From assembly GCF_001310895.1 (NCBI RefSeq), contig NZ_BAZS01000018.1, forward strand, positions 1 to 64,000: a DNA stretch of 64,000 nt. The letters are read 5' to 3'. Positions 28,113-37,273 of this stretch are shown here, one piece after another. This DNA is from Virgibacillus halodenitrificans JCM 12304 (GTDB taxonomy: Bacteria > Bacillota > Bacilli > Bacillales > Amphibacillaceae). Each line of letters begins with the position of its first letter. Positions within the stretch are counted from its first letter, which is position 1. A program made the translations under genes and the position numbers. Under the pieces are notes generated by a model. The model was not told the origin of the DNA, did not search any database, and was given only the letters and a program-made list of their open reading frames with translations.

Positions 28113-28238
28113 TCTAAAACCTTCTCTCCTATGAATTACAGTAGTTTGGCAACTTTTTCTGCTTATTTGCCAAAACATATGTTTAATATAGTAGTTTCCC
28201 GGATATGAGAAAAATTAATCATGAAAGAAGGGATGAAT

Positions 28239-28748
28239 ATGAGTGAAAAAATATATTCCTTTGCTCCAGTTTTACCAGAGCGACCAAAGGTTCTAATACT
28301 CGGATCAATGCCTGGGGGGATGTCTTTAAAGAAGCAACAATATTATGGGAACCCCAGAAATCATTTTTGGCCTATTATGTTTGAATTATTCCATCAAGAG
28401 ACCTTAGAAGACTATGAAGCAAAGTTAGCCTTTATAAAAAAACAAGGGATTGCACTTTGGGATACCATCGGCAGTTGTTATCGAGAGGGTAGCTTGGACA
28501 CGAATATAGTAAATGAGGAACCGAATGCTATTACAGAATTGGTGAGTAAATATCCATCTCTAGGTTTGATTGTTTGTAATGGAGGGAAGTCGTATCAAAC
28601 ATTTAAAAAGCATTTTTCCAAAGAATTATTTGGCAAAGTAGATGTTCGAAAGCTACCTTCTACAAGCCCAATACCTGGTAGATATACAAAAACTTTTGCT
28701 GGTAAAGTAGAGGAATGGAAAGTCATTTTGGATCACCTGGATAATTAG
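28239..28748 (+). CDS. DNA-deoxyinosine glycosylase (UDG-superfamily HDG type)
   Basis: This 169-residue base-excision repair enzyme belongs to the uracil-DNA glycosylase superfamily. The first motif is LILGSMPGGMSLKKQQYYG near residue 20, followed by NPRNHFWPIM, the pattern of the hypoxanthine-DNA glycosylase (family 6) group. The second motif is STSPIPGRYT near residue 146, equivalent to the DNA-intercalating loop. It should remove deaminated bases such as hypoxanthine. The ATG at 28239 has AAGAAGGG 6 bases upstream; in-frame ATGs at 28221 and 28233 are less well placed. Confidence 0.8.
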   Translation: MSEKIYSFAPVLPERPKVLILGSMPGGMSLKKQQYYGNPRNHFWPIMFELFHQETLEDYEAKLAFIKKQGIALWDTIGSCYREGSLDTNIVNEEPNAITELVSKYPSLGLIVCNGGKSYQTFKKHFSKELFGKVDVRKLPSTSPIPGRYTKTFAGKVEEWKVILDHLDN

Positions 28749-28942
28749 AAATTGTTTTAGAAGGCAAATAAAAAGGGTAGTGAAAGATAAGTTAGTTTAA
28801 TTGTCGAAAAAATGGTACAATGGAAGCAGAAGAGGTTATTTATGAGTAATCTTAATAAATAGTAAGTATTTTGAACTATATTTCCTATTTGCTGAAATGA
28901 TGAATAAATTGCTCAGCGAATTAATAAACTTACATTGGTTGT

Positions 28943-29080
28943 AAAAAATCGCTCCATAAACGAGTCGCAAGCGGCATCTTGCGACTCGGACTGCTATCCA
29001 CAAGGTGTGGCGACTGGTTCAGGGGTTAAATCAATCCAGATTCTCCTGTTCCTGTCGGCAGGGCGCTTACTTTTTTTCTC
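28943..29080 (+). ncRNA. Candidate antisense RNA antitoxin
   Basis: On the plus strand, opposite the toxin transcript's 3' part, a weak promoter can be placed: TTGCTC (28909-28914), a 16-bp spacer and TACATT (28931-28936). The RNA would run through a perfect 11-bp hairpin (CGAGTCGCAAG with CTTGCGACTCG) and end at the short stem CCTGTCGGCAGG followed by seven T near 29071-29077. It would overlap the toxin mRNA's untranslated 3' end and the last few toxin codons, as in RatA and SR4-type antitoxins. Confidence 0.5.
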
Positions 29081-29153
29081 GGCTGTTTACGATCAGTAAT
29101 ACCAATGTGGCAAACATGAACATCAACTGAAGAGTTGTGTCAAACGGTATCAT
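29067..29153 (-). CDS. Short hydrophobic peptide, candidate type I toxin
   Basis: This 28-residue peptide is MIPFDTTLQLMFMFATLVLL followed by IVNSREKK: a short polar start, one transmembrane helix and a basic tail, the plan of holin-like type I toxins such as TxpA/BsrG and relatives. A GGGGGG site sits 6 bases before the ATG, and the leader segment CCCT can pair with AGGG next to that site, hiding it. About 110 bases of untranslated RNA follow, ending in a perfect 11-bp hairpin near 28960-28988. A candidate antisense RNA lies opposite. It is too short for most gene finders. Confidence 0.65.
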   Translation of the reverse strand: MIPFDTTLQLMFMFATLVLLIVNSREKK

Positions 29154-29237
29154 ATTTGTCCCCCCTTTCTTAGGGTTTTTTCGCCAAGTAAAAGATATGC
29201 TTAACTGAAACCGAAGCCTCACCCTGCATAGCATGTC

Positions 29238-29264
29238 ATTATCATTATACTACAAACAAGTCAA
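29238..29264 (-). promoter_or_regulatory. Promoter region of the candidate toxin
   Basis: On the minus strand TTGACT (29264-29259) is followed by TATAAT and then GATAAT (29243-29238). The spacer is 15 bp to GATAAT; TATAAT is closer than usual. The start would be near 29231, with a leader of about 78 bases before the ATG. Confidence 0.45.
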
Positions 29265-29359
29265 TAATAGGTTTAATTTACAGAAAATGGTACATTATTC
29301 ACAAATTCAGAAAATATAGGTAGTTTTACCTTGATGCTATGAAGTGTACATAATCAATT

Positions 29360-29400
29360 AACAAGCCACGAAGGATATAATCCATCCTTCGTGGCTTGTT
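29360..29400. terminator. Strong hairpin after the SDR gene
   Basis: A perfect 17-bp inverted repeat (29360-29376 with 29384-29400) with a 7-base loop lies 30 bp past the SDR stop codon. The following tract is only moderately T-rich. It is probably a terminator for the minus-strand gene. Confidence 0.7.
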
Positions 29401-29429
29401 AATTATTTAGGTTAGCAGGTTTGCTTTTA

Positions 29430-30530
29430 TTATTTAATATTTATATGCTTTTCCGCATCATCTTTATATTTTCTATAATAGGTAATCATAGATTCGAGTG
29501 ACATTTTGAAATCAGGGCAACGAATAGGAGTCGATGTTAGATCCGCAAGTATTTGTGAACAATCATATGAGGAATAAGTTGTGAAGTAGTCCATTGCTTC
29601 TTTTTCAACTTGTAGCCATTTGCGTATCATCGTAAATGAAAGGCCAAATCTTGCTAGCTGTAGTGGTAGTACACCACGTGGAATCTTTGTCAGGTAAGTC
29701 TCTGATAACATTTTTTGTAGTTCTCTCATTGTATACGGTTTTGGATCAGTAAGATGATAGGTTTTACCTGTTCCTACAGTGGCTAAAGAAAGGTAGCTTG
29801 TAGCTTTTAATACATAATCAACTGGAACAAAGTTGCCTTCCGCATTTCCATGGCCAATGTAGGGTATTGTTGGCGAAAAACGAAGGTGATCGAGTAAGTT
29901 CAACATGAAGTAAATTCCATCAAATTTAGTTGTTTTCCCTGTTTCTGAATGCCCTCGAACAATTCCAGGTCGGATAATGGTTATAGGGAGTACTTCTTTT
30001 TCATTTTCTACCACTACTTCTGCTTCGTATTTTGTTTGTTCATAATAATTTTTAAAAGCTTGACCTTTCATTAACTCTTTCTCATAAATCCTACCCTCTC
30101 TCTTACCGGAAACATAGGCAGTACTAAAGTAAACATATCGCTGTAATGCTTTAATAGTATGAGCCCATTTGGTTACATTTTCGGTTCCTTTTACATTTAC
30201 TTGGAAGGCAAGGTCTTTTTCCACCGCAAGGTCATAAATAGCTGCTAAATGGAAAATATGGGTTATTTTCCACTGTAGCTCATTGTTTTTGTCGAAGTTG
30301 ATACCGAGGTCTTCCTTTGTAATATCTCCCACAATAACTTCGAAGAGACTCTCCTCTATTCGGTTTTCTAAACAAAAATAACTTATTTCCTGTAGTGCTT
30401 TTTTCTCTTGGTTAGGTAAAACTAGCAAAGAAATCTTGTCAATACTTGGTTTATAATCTTTAATAAGTTGGTTAATAAGATTTCCGGCGATAAAGCCTGG
30501 GAATCCTGTCACAAAAAAATGGTAATTCAT
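29430..30530 (-). CDS. SDR-family NAD-dependent epimerase/thioester reductase-like protein
   Basis: This 366-residue extended short-chain dehydrogenase/reductase has the nucleotide motif FVTGFPGFIAGNLI at residues 6-19. IFHLAAIYDLAV, the active-site YxxxK in YYEQTKYEAEVV near residue 165, and ITIIRPGIVRG are all as in the fatty acyl-CoA reductase/thioester reductase-like (SDR_e5 type) branch. NFVPVDYVLKATSYLS near 235 is typical of that branch. The substrate is unknown; a lipid or acyl-thioester substrate is plausible. AGGAGG-like bases precede the ATG. Single gene. Confidence 0.8.
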   Translation of the reverse strand: MNYHFFVTGFPGFIAGNLINQLIKDYKPSIDKISLLVLPNQEKKALQEISYFCLENRIEESLFEVIVGDITKEDLGINFDKNNELQWKITHIFHLAAIYDLAVEKDLAFQVNVKGTENVTKWAHTIKALQRYVYFSTAYVSGKREGRIYEKELMKGQAFKNYYEQTKYEAEVVVENEKEVLPITIIRPGIVRGHSETGKTTKFDGIYFMLNLLDHLRFSPTIPYIGHGNAEGNFVPVDYVLKATSYLSLATVGTGKTYHLTDPKPYTMRELQKMLSETYLTKIPRGVLPLQLARFGLSFTMIRKWLQVEKEAMDYFTTYSSYDCSQILADLTSTPIRCPDFKMSLESMITYYRKYKDDAEKHINIK

Positions 30531-30723
30531 ATCAGGCCGCCTCCTTGGTTATGTATCTAAGCTAATTATAGTATACCATGAACCTTGAATATTCTAATTT
30601 TTTATAACCTTTCATTGCATTGCATAGCTAACTTCCGTATACTATTTTTAATTAAAAATTTTTAAATGGGCTCATCATTTTCAATGTGTGCTTCATTAGT
30701 AAAATATAGTTGGGGGGAATTAT

Positions 30724-31584
30724 GTGAATAACAGCTTGGTATTACAAACTGATTTCGGATTAAGTGATGGAGCTGTCAGTGCTATGTATGGTGTGGCCAT
30801 ATCTGTACAGCGAGATCTATCTATTTTTGATTTAACTCATGATATACCTCAGTTTAATATTTGGGAAGCTTCTTATAGGTTATATCAGACAATCAGTTAT
30901 TGGCCTGAAGGTACTATATTTGTCTCTGTGGTTGACCCGGGAGTCGGAACAGAGAGGCTCAGTGTGGTAGCTAGAACAAAAAGTAATCATTATATCGTAA
31001 CACCTGATAATGGTACATTAACCCACATTGATCATCATATAGGTATTGTAGAAGCGCGTGTCATTGATGAAGAAGTTAACCGGCTGCCAAAGTCAGGTGA
31101 ATCATACACGTTTCATGGGCGAGATGTATATGTGTATACTGGTGCTAGGCTTGCATCTGCTAAAATTCCTTATGAAAATGTAGGACCAATGGTTAAAGTA
31201 GATGAATTGGTTAGACTTTCAATTCATGATGCAATAATGGAAAACCAACAAATTAATGGAACGATTGATATATTGGATGTTCGCTTTGGAAATTTATGGA
31301 CAAATATTCATAAGCAGCTTCTTCGGGATACAGGTATCCAATACGGTGATCAATTGGAAGTAGCTATTACTCATAATGGTAATCAGGTATATAGAAATAA
31401 TATGTCTTTTGGTCGTTCATTTGCAGATAGCAGATTAGGGGAACCGCTTGTCTATGTAAACTCTGTTGATAATTTGGCAATTGCGCTTAATCAGGGTTCA
31501 TTTGCTCAAGCATATAATATTCGTACAGGATCTAATTGGAAAATTCACCTTATACATAGTCAACAGGAGGAGGGTGAGAAGTGA
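30724..31584 (+). CDS. S-adenosyl-L-methionine hydrolase (adenosine-forming, DUF62 family)
   Basis: This 286-residue protein belongs to the DUF62 family, related to the SAM-dependent fluorinase and chlorinase but using hydroxide to give adenosine and methionine. LQTDFGLSDGAVSAMYG at the N-terminus, FVSVVDPGVGTERL near residue 67, TPDNGTLTHID, and FHGRDVY near residue 129 provide the Asp, Arg and His expected for the active site. It starts at GTG with GGGGGG upstream. It overlaps the following amidohydrolase by 4 bp (GTGA), so the two are translationally coupled. The in vivo purpose of this SAM cleavage is not settled. Confidence 0.88.
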   Translation: MNNSLVLQTDFGLSDGAVSAMYGVAISVQRDLSIFDLTHDIPQFNIWEASYRLYQTISYWPEGTIFVSVVDPGVGTERLSVVARTKSNHYIVTPDNGTLTHIDHHIGIVEARVIDEEVNRLPKSGESYTFHGRDVYVYTGARLASAKIPYENVGPMVKVDELVRLSIHDAIMENQQINGTIDILDVRFGNLWTNIHKQLLRDTGIQYGDQLEVAITHNGNQVYRNNMSFGRSFADSRLGEPLVYVNSVDNLAIALNQGSFAQAYNIRTGSNWKIHLIHSQQEEGEK

Positions 31585-32879
31585 AGGAAAACTTTCTCAA
31601 AGAAGCGTTATGCAGGAGCTATGATAAAAAATATGATTATAACGGGGTGTCAGGTGAAAGGGTAGCAAGTAGGTTAGGACAGCTTGCAATGATTGGCCTT
31701 ACAGAAGATAGAGGTTCAAACCGCCCAGGATATTCCCGAGCAGAAAAGGAAGCCAAGGATTTAGTTTCGGATTGGATGCATAAGGCTGGTTTAGATGTTT
31801 ATATGGATGGTGCGGGGAATGTTTTCGGAAGATGCAAAGGGAATAAGGTGACACAACCTGCAATCCTGTGCGGCTCACATCTCGATAGTGTTCCAAATGG
31901 TGGCCATTTTGACGGCCCGCTTGGGGTGATAGCTGCTTTAGAGGTTGTGGAAGCATGGAAGGAAACAGGGTATAAGCCTGAGAAGCCTTTTGAAATAGCT
32001 GTTTTTAGTGACGAGGAGGGTGCTCGTTTTAATGGAGGGCTTAATGGCAGTGAAGCAATTGTCGGAAAAGGCAGCTTAGCAGAAAAGGTGGAGCTTGTAG
32101 ACGGAGAAGGTAGAAGCTTTTCAGAAGTTTTGCAGGATGTTGGATTATCTTTAGACAGCTATGCTGGGGCTAAAAGAGATATGGAGGAAATAGAATTATT
32201 TGTTGAAGTACATATTGAACAAGGGAAGCGGCTGGAAAAAGAAAATCTCCCATGTGGGATTGTAACTGGTATTGCAGGACCATGTTGGCTAGAGGTTACC
32301 TTTCATGGAGAGGCAGGTCATGCTGGAAACACACCTATGGAAGACCGTAAAGATGCTTTGGTGGCAGCAGCAGCCTTCATTCAAACAGTTCATACCTTAC
32401 CACAGCAAGTGAGTGATTCTGCAGTTGCTACAATAGGTAAAATGAAGGTCAAGCCCAACGGAGTAAATGTAATTCCTGGGGAAGTTTCTTTATATGTGGA
32501 TATACGTGATATTACACAAGAGCGAAGAGATAGTTTAGTCACACGAGTGTTGGCAACGGCAAATAAAATTGCTGCTGATTATAAAGTAACTGTAGAACAT
32601 GATGAAAAAATGCGTGTAGCCCCTGTCCCAATTGATGAAGGTAAGCAAGCGTTATTAGTTGAAACAATGGAAGAAGAGCTTATTCGGCCTTATCATTTAC
32701 CAAGTGGTGCAGGTCATGATGCAATGATTCTTGGAAGTGAAATTCCTGTAGCAATGCTATTTACCAGAAGTAAAGAAGGGGTCAGTCATAATCCTGCTGA
32801 GTGGTCTGATTTAAATGATTGTGTTCAAACCATTCATGTTCTAAAAAAATTCATCGAAAAGTTAAATAGTGAAAATTAA
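31581..32879 (+). CDS. M20-family Zn-dependent amidase/hydantoinase (N-carbamoyl amino acid hydrolase/AllC type)
   Basis: This 432-residue metallo-amidohydrolase carries the ligand motifs GSHLDSVPNGGHFDGPLGV near residue 96, FSDEEGARFN near residue 143, and EVHIEQGKRLE near residue 210, which define the AllC/HyuC/beta-ureidopropionase subfamily. SGAGHDAMILG near residue 375 supplies the last His ligand. It should split a carbamoyl or ureido group from an amino acid or allantoate. The GTG start overlaps the SAM hydrolase stop. No purine-catabolic or hydantoin genes lie nearby, so the substrate is open. Confidence 0.88.
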   Translation: MKENFLKEALCRSYDKKYDYNGVSGERVASRLGQLAMIGLTEDRGSNRPGYSRAEKEAKDLVSDWMHKAGLDVYMDGAGNVFGRCKGNKVTQPAILCGSHLDSVPNGGHFDGPLGVIAALEVVEAWKETGYKPEKPFEIAVFSDEEGARFNGGLNGSEAIVGKGSLAEKVELVDGEGRSFSEVLQDVGLSLDSYAGAKRDMEEIELFVEVHIEQGKRLEKENLPCGIVTGIAGPCWLEVTFHGEAGHAGNTPMEDRKDALVAAAAFIQTVHTLPQQVSDSAVATIGKMKVKPNGVNVIPGEVSLYVDIRDITQERRDSLVTRVLATANKIAADYKVTVEHDEKMRVAPVPIDEGKQALLVETMEEELIRPYHLPSGAGHDAMILGSEIPVAMLFTRSKEGVSHNPAEWSDLNDCVQTIHVLKKFIEKLNSEN

Positions 32880-32967
32880 ACTGTCATGTATTTGTGATAT
32901 ATATTACAGATAGCTAGAGTTTTTATCTATTATAATATTAGTGAAGCTTATGAAGTAGGTGTTCCTA

Positions 32968-33765
32968 TTGATTGATATTATTTTGGATGAATTTCACTTT
33001 TCTACGTTATGGAATGGTGGAATATTATTATTTATTTTATTTGGCCTGATTATTTACTTTTTTCTTTTACCTAATGACGGGCAGGCTTCTCGTGGAAAAG
33101 CCGTCTTGTTTATTGCAAGTATGGTCATATTGTTTCTTGCGATAGCTAGTCCGTTAAACGTTATAGCTAGAATTAAATTCAGTAGTCATGTGATTCAATT
33201 GGTGTTATTGCTACTGGTAGTTCCACCACTTTTTATTGCAGGCTTTAAGCCTAAAATTATTAAATTGGTAAGAGAATATAGATTATTGGATAAAATTATT
33301 TCCATCTCGACAAATCCCGTAGTAGCCTTTCTATTGTTTTATAGCCTATTTTATCTCTACCATATACCAGTAATCTTCAATTATGTGCGTATTGACTTAT
33401 TTTTGAATTATGTCTATTTACTTATATTATTTAATGCTGCTCTGTTGTTATGGATTTCTATATTGTATGGAAAAATAAAGCGAATCGGCTTATACATCTT
33501 GACCAATATACTTGCATTCCTACCTTTTATAATTGTATTAATGGTAGCAAAAAACAGTTTGTATTCTGTTTACACAGACATAAATCTTTTTATGAGTGCT
33601 CTAGCTCTTTGCTTACCTGATTGGGATACGATACCAGAAGACTTCTTTGTTTCTTTATTACCCTTTGATCCAGTGGTTGAACAAATAAAAGGTGGAGGTA
33701 TCTTTTTGATCAGTCAGCTAGCTGTCTTTATAGGCAGTATATTATATAAGAAAAAGGTAAAATGA
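32968..33765 (+). CDS. ctaG: Cytochrome c oxidase assembly factor CtaG (Bacillus type)
   Basis: This 265-residue membrane protein has about seven hydrophobic segments. It matches the CtaG_Cox family (Bacillus CtaG, unrelated to mitochondrial Cox11), needed for caa3-type oxidase assembly. Family-like features are SSHVIQLVLLLLVVPPLFIA near residue 73, HIPVIFNYV, and LPDWDTIPEDFFVSLLPFDP near the end. It is shorter than B. subtilis CtaG (297). The TTG at 32968 is preferred to a GTG at 32959 because AGGTG overlaps the GTG. It lies away from the cta oxidase genes. Confidence 0.8.
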   Translation: MIDIILDEFHFSTLWNGGILLFILFGLIIYFFLLPNDGQASRGKAVLFIASMVILFLAIASPLNVIARIKFSSHVIQLVLLLLVVPPLFIAGFKPKIIKLVREYRLLDKIISISTNPVVAFLLFYSLFYLYHIPVIFNYVRIDLFLNYVYLLILFNAALLLWISILYGKIKRIGLYILTNILAFLPFIIVLMVAKNSLYSVYTDINLFMSALALCLPDWDTIPEDFFVSLLPFDPVVEQIKGGGIFLISQLAVFIGSILYKKKVK

Positions 33766-33791
33766 AAACTCTCTCGGACGGGAGAGTTTTT
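33765..33791 (+). terminator. Terminator of ctaG
   Basis: AAAACTCTC pairs with GAGAGTTTT, followed by T's. The hairpin begins at the stop codon itself. Confidence 0.88.
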
Positions 33792-33892
33792 CATTAGGAA
33801 ATTTTAATATAAGGTATATAATTGGAAATGCATATTATTTTATTATGGATAAACGCTAGGTTTAAGGATATTTAGGAATAGAGGTAGAATTT

Positions 33893-36114
33893 ATGAAAAA
33901 TAGTTGGAAAATATATAGTAGAGACATGAGAAATATTAGTAAAAACTGGGTGGCAGCAATTTTAATCGGTGGATTAATTGTGCTTCCATCTTTGTATGCA
34001 TGGTTCAATATTAAAGCATCGTGGGATCCTTATGGGCAGACCGACCAAATCCCTATCGGAATAGTAAATGAAGATATAGGTGCTGAAGTGGAGGGTGAAA
34101 ATATTGACGTAGGTAAGGAACTCGTCAAAACACTCAAAAAAAATAAATCCATGGACTGGCAATTTACGACGAGAGATAAAGCTATGGATAAAGTGGAATA
34201 TGGAGATTATTATGCGGTAATTGTAATACCAAAAGACTTTTCCGAAAAGTTGACTTCAGTCGTGTCTGGAAAGCCAAGAAAGTCTGAAATGGAATATTAT
34301 GTGAATGAAAAGATAAACGCCATCGCCCCTAAAATTACCGATAAGGGAGCAAGCGTTATTGTTAATGAAATAAGCAGTAAGTTTATTTCCACTGTCAATG
34401 GAGTTATTTTTGAAATGTTTAATGATTTGGGAGTCGAATTAGAGAAGGATTTGCCAGATATTCAAAAGTTTGAGAACTACATATTTGAAATGGAAAAACA
34501 ATTGCCAAAATCCTACGAGCTTATTCAGGATTCTCTAGGTGATGCAAAAAAGGCGCAAACTGTTATAGACAATGCACAAAATAAACTTCCACAGGCAAAG
34601 GACGTTACGAACCAAGGTCTCCAAACTATTGATGATACTACTGCTATTCTCTCAGAAGGAGAGAAAAAGCTCAATGAGATGGCACCCAAAATAAAGCAAG
34701 ATTTAAAGAAGGCTCAACAAGTCGCAAGTGACGTTAATAATTTTCTTTCAGATGTGAATAACGTGGAGGTTGATTTCTCTAAACAAGAAGAATTAAATAA
34801 ACTGTTGGATGAACGTGTAGACGAGGCGATAGGCAGCCTGGGAACAGTGAAGAAGCGCTAAAACAACTGAAACAATTAAATAATGATGAACAAAATAATG
34901 GTAATCAAGAGGAAGAACAACCTTCTGAAGCCGAGAACCCTAGCGGAAAAGAAGAGCAACAGGAAATAATCGATAGAGCAATAACCAATGTAAGTACATT
35001 AAAGGACGCTCTTAAAGAAGTACAGGGCAATGCTCAAGAAATTTCCAATTTTGCAAATGAAAAAAAAGATCAAGTGAATAGCATTTTTAAAGATTTACAG
35101 GAGTTATCTGCAAATACAAATAACCGAATTGGAGACTTTCTGACGGAATATGAGGAAGAAATAGAACCTACAGTTCGGAAACAAATTAGCTCTGCTAAAG
35201 AAACATTAAAAAATGGTCGAGCAATACTTGTAGATATTAAGAAGACAATTCCGGAAGTTGAAAGAATTTTAAACAGCACAGAAGCAAATCTTTCTGACGG
35301 AAAAGATATGTTGGAATACATGGAAGGCCAATATCCTTATGTAAATGAAAAAATAAATGAACTGGCAGATAAAATTCGTAATATACAAGGAGAAACAGAT
35401 ATTAACGAAATAATACAGTTACTGCAAAACGATCCGGAAGCCGAGAAAGGATTTTTTGCTGAGCCAGTAAAATTAAATAAAAATGAGTTATTCCCCATTC
35501 CAAACTATGGATCAGGTATGACTCCTTTCTATACGGTGCTTGCTATTTGGGTGGGAGCATTACTGCTAATTTCTTTATTAGCCACAGATGTACATGATAT
35601 AAATTCCTATACAGCAAGAGAAAGATATTATGGTAAATTATTCACTTTCTTCTCAATTGGTATATTGCAAACTCTGATTGTTACAAGTGGAGATATTTTG
35701 CTATTGGATGCATATGTAGCTGAACCGGGCTGGTTTATTCTTTTCGGTATAATCATTAGCCTGGTATTTATGTCGATTGTATATACAGTAGTTACTGTGT
35801 TTGGTGATGTTGGAAAAGCGATGGCGATTATAATGCTGGTACTACAAATTGCTGGTGCAGGCGGGACTTATCCTGTGGTATTACTACCGAGCTTCTTTCA
35901 GAAAATTAATCCTTTTCTTCCTTTCACTTATGCTATTGACTTAATGAGAGAGGCAGTTGGTGGTATTGTCTGGGATCGAGCAATACATGACTTGTTATTT
36001 CTTCTCCTGTTTGGTTTGGCGTTCTTGATTTTAGGTACACTTTTTAAAGAAAGAATTAACAGGCAAACACATAAGTTAATGGAGAAATCAAAAAAAGCAG
36101 GTTTGTTTCATTAA
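33893..36114 (+). pseudogene. YhgE/Pip-domain membrane protein, frameshifted
   Basis: Two plus-strand frames make one protein of about 740 residues with the YhgE/phage infection protein plan. It has a short cytosolic start, one transmembrane helix (VAAILIGGLIVLPSLYAWFN), and the signature DQIPIGIVNED near residue 60. A long extracytoplasmic coiled-coil region follows, then five or six membrane helices of the ABC-2 type at the C-terminus. The first frame ends at 34861. Adding one G to GGG at 34840-34842 joins it in frame to the rest with no other stop. ESX/Pip-like secretion or transport roles are proposed for the family. The loss is probably a sequencing error. Confidence 0.85.
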
Positions 36115-36286
36115 AGATCTATCTAAAGGGAAACTAACGAAGATTAACTTTTGAGCTTCCCTTTAGTTAGTGGTTTATATAATTAAAGAAATTAGTTAAA
36201 GTAAGTCACAGAGGGTATACCTTTTTTGCCAGAGTATTAAGATAAATTATGGTAAAATAGGGTATAGGTAATGAAGGAGTGATACT

Positions 36287-36775
36287 TTGCAAATTAATGA
36301 GCAGGCTAGAAATGAATTACTTTCAGAAGTGAATGGACTGACAGCAGAGCATTTGAATCAGAAACCTTCGAAAAATGAATGGTCTATTAAGGAAATACTC
36401 GAACATCTTTATTTAATGGAAGGCGCCATTACTGAATCAATTCAGAAACAGTTGGCCTCCCCAGAAATAAATGTGGTGAAGGAAAAACCAATAGAGCTTA
36501 CGGTTAATCGTGATACAAAGGTGGATGCTCCATCATTTGCTGTACCAAGCGAGGATTACGCTACTCTTGACGAATTGAAAGAAAAGCTTGCTTATACACA
36601 TGGGAATTTGGAAAAACTAGTTGAAAATGAAGATAAAATGGCAATGAAAAATAAAGCATTCCCCCATCCTGTTTTTGGAGATATGAGTTTGGACCAGTGG
36701 ATCCCCTTTATCGCATATCATGAAATGCGACATACCGATCAAATAAAAGAAGTGAAAAAGAAGCTAGGCATATAA
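36287..36775 (+). CDS. DinB-family protein
   Basis: This 162-residue four-helix-bundle protein is of the DinB_2 type. Metal ligands fit the family pattern: His in EHLYLMEG near residue 44 and the pair in YHEMRHTDQI near residue 148. KPSKNEWSIKEILEHL at the N-terminus is characteristic. Relatives include damage-inducible DinB and bacillithiol or mycothiol transferases; which of these applies cannot be told. It starts at TTG with AAGGAG 7 bases upstream. Single gene. Confidence 0.82.
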   Translation: MQINEQARNELLSEVNGLTAEHLNQKPSKNEWSIKEILEHLYLMEGAITESIQKQLASPEINVVKEKPIELTVNRDTKVDAPSFAVPSEDYATLDELKEKLAYTHGNLEKLVENEDKMAMKNKAFPHPVFGDMSLDQWIPFIAYHEMRHTDQIKEVKKKLGI

Positions 36776-36782
36776 CTACAAA

Positions 36783-37064
36783 AAAGAGGCTGAGACATAA
36801 CTAAATAACGCTATTTCAAAGACGAACATTCTAAAGTGTGGGACCCCGCTCCGGAAAAACGCTTCGCTTTCCGTGGGCGCTGCTAAGCCTCCTCGTGCTA
36901 CGCACTCCGGGGTCTTAGCTAGGCTTTTCCTCCCACAGGAGTCTGCGCGTTTTTCCTCCGCTAATTTGTTGCAAAAAGAAATCCGAACCATGATTCTTTA
37001 ATAGTCGAATCGGTTCGGATTTTCAATGTATAAAATTTCTTTTGTCTCAGCCCCTTTTTGTTAG
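36783..37064. repeat. ~280-bp intergenic element with inverted ends (MITE-like)
   Basis: The element begins AAAAGAGGCTGAGACATAAC and ends in TTGTCTCAGCCCCTTTTT, so GGCTGAGACA and TGTCTCAGCC form perfect 10-bp inverted ends about 250 bp apart. Inside, 36838-36962 carries a GC-rich block with GGACCCCGCTCCGG, CGCTTCGCTTTCC and a terminal TTTTTCCTCCGCT, related to the blocks at 62.7-63.2 kb. An inner inverted pair, AAATCCGAACC with GGTTCGGATTT, lies at 36979-37022. No transposase is present. Confidence 0.8.
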
Positions 37065-37273
37065 CTCTGAAATATTTGTTCGAGACATATAATAATTCAT
37101 CATGTATATATAAATTGAATTAACTCGGTTGTATATCAATATCAAAACGAATTATTGATACAGTTCAACAAATTACAGTTCATAGTGTTGTTAACATCTA
37201 CCAATGGAACGTTCTTTTATCCCGACTTATTTTCTGTATAATAGATATATAGGATCATAGAGGAGGTGTCGCA

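Noticed and set aside
36776-36991. 71-codon minus-strand frame in the 280-bp repeat element
   Set aside because: It is made of repeat sequence, lacks a ribosome binding site, and has no family.
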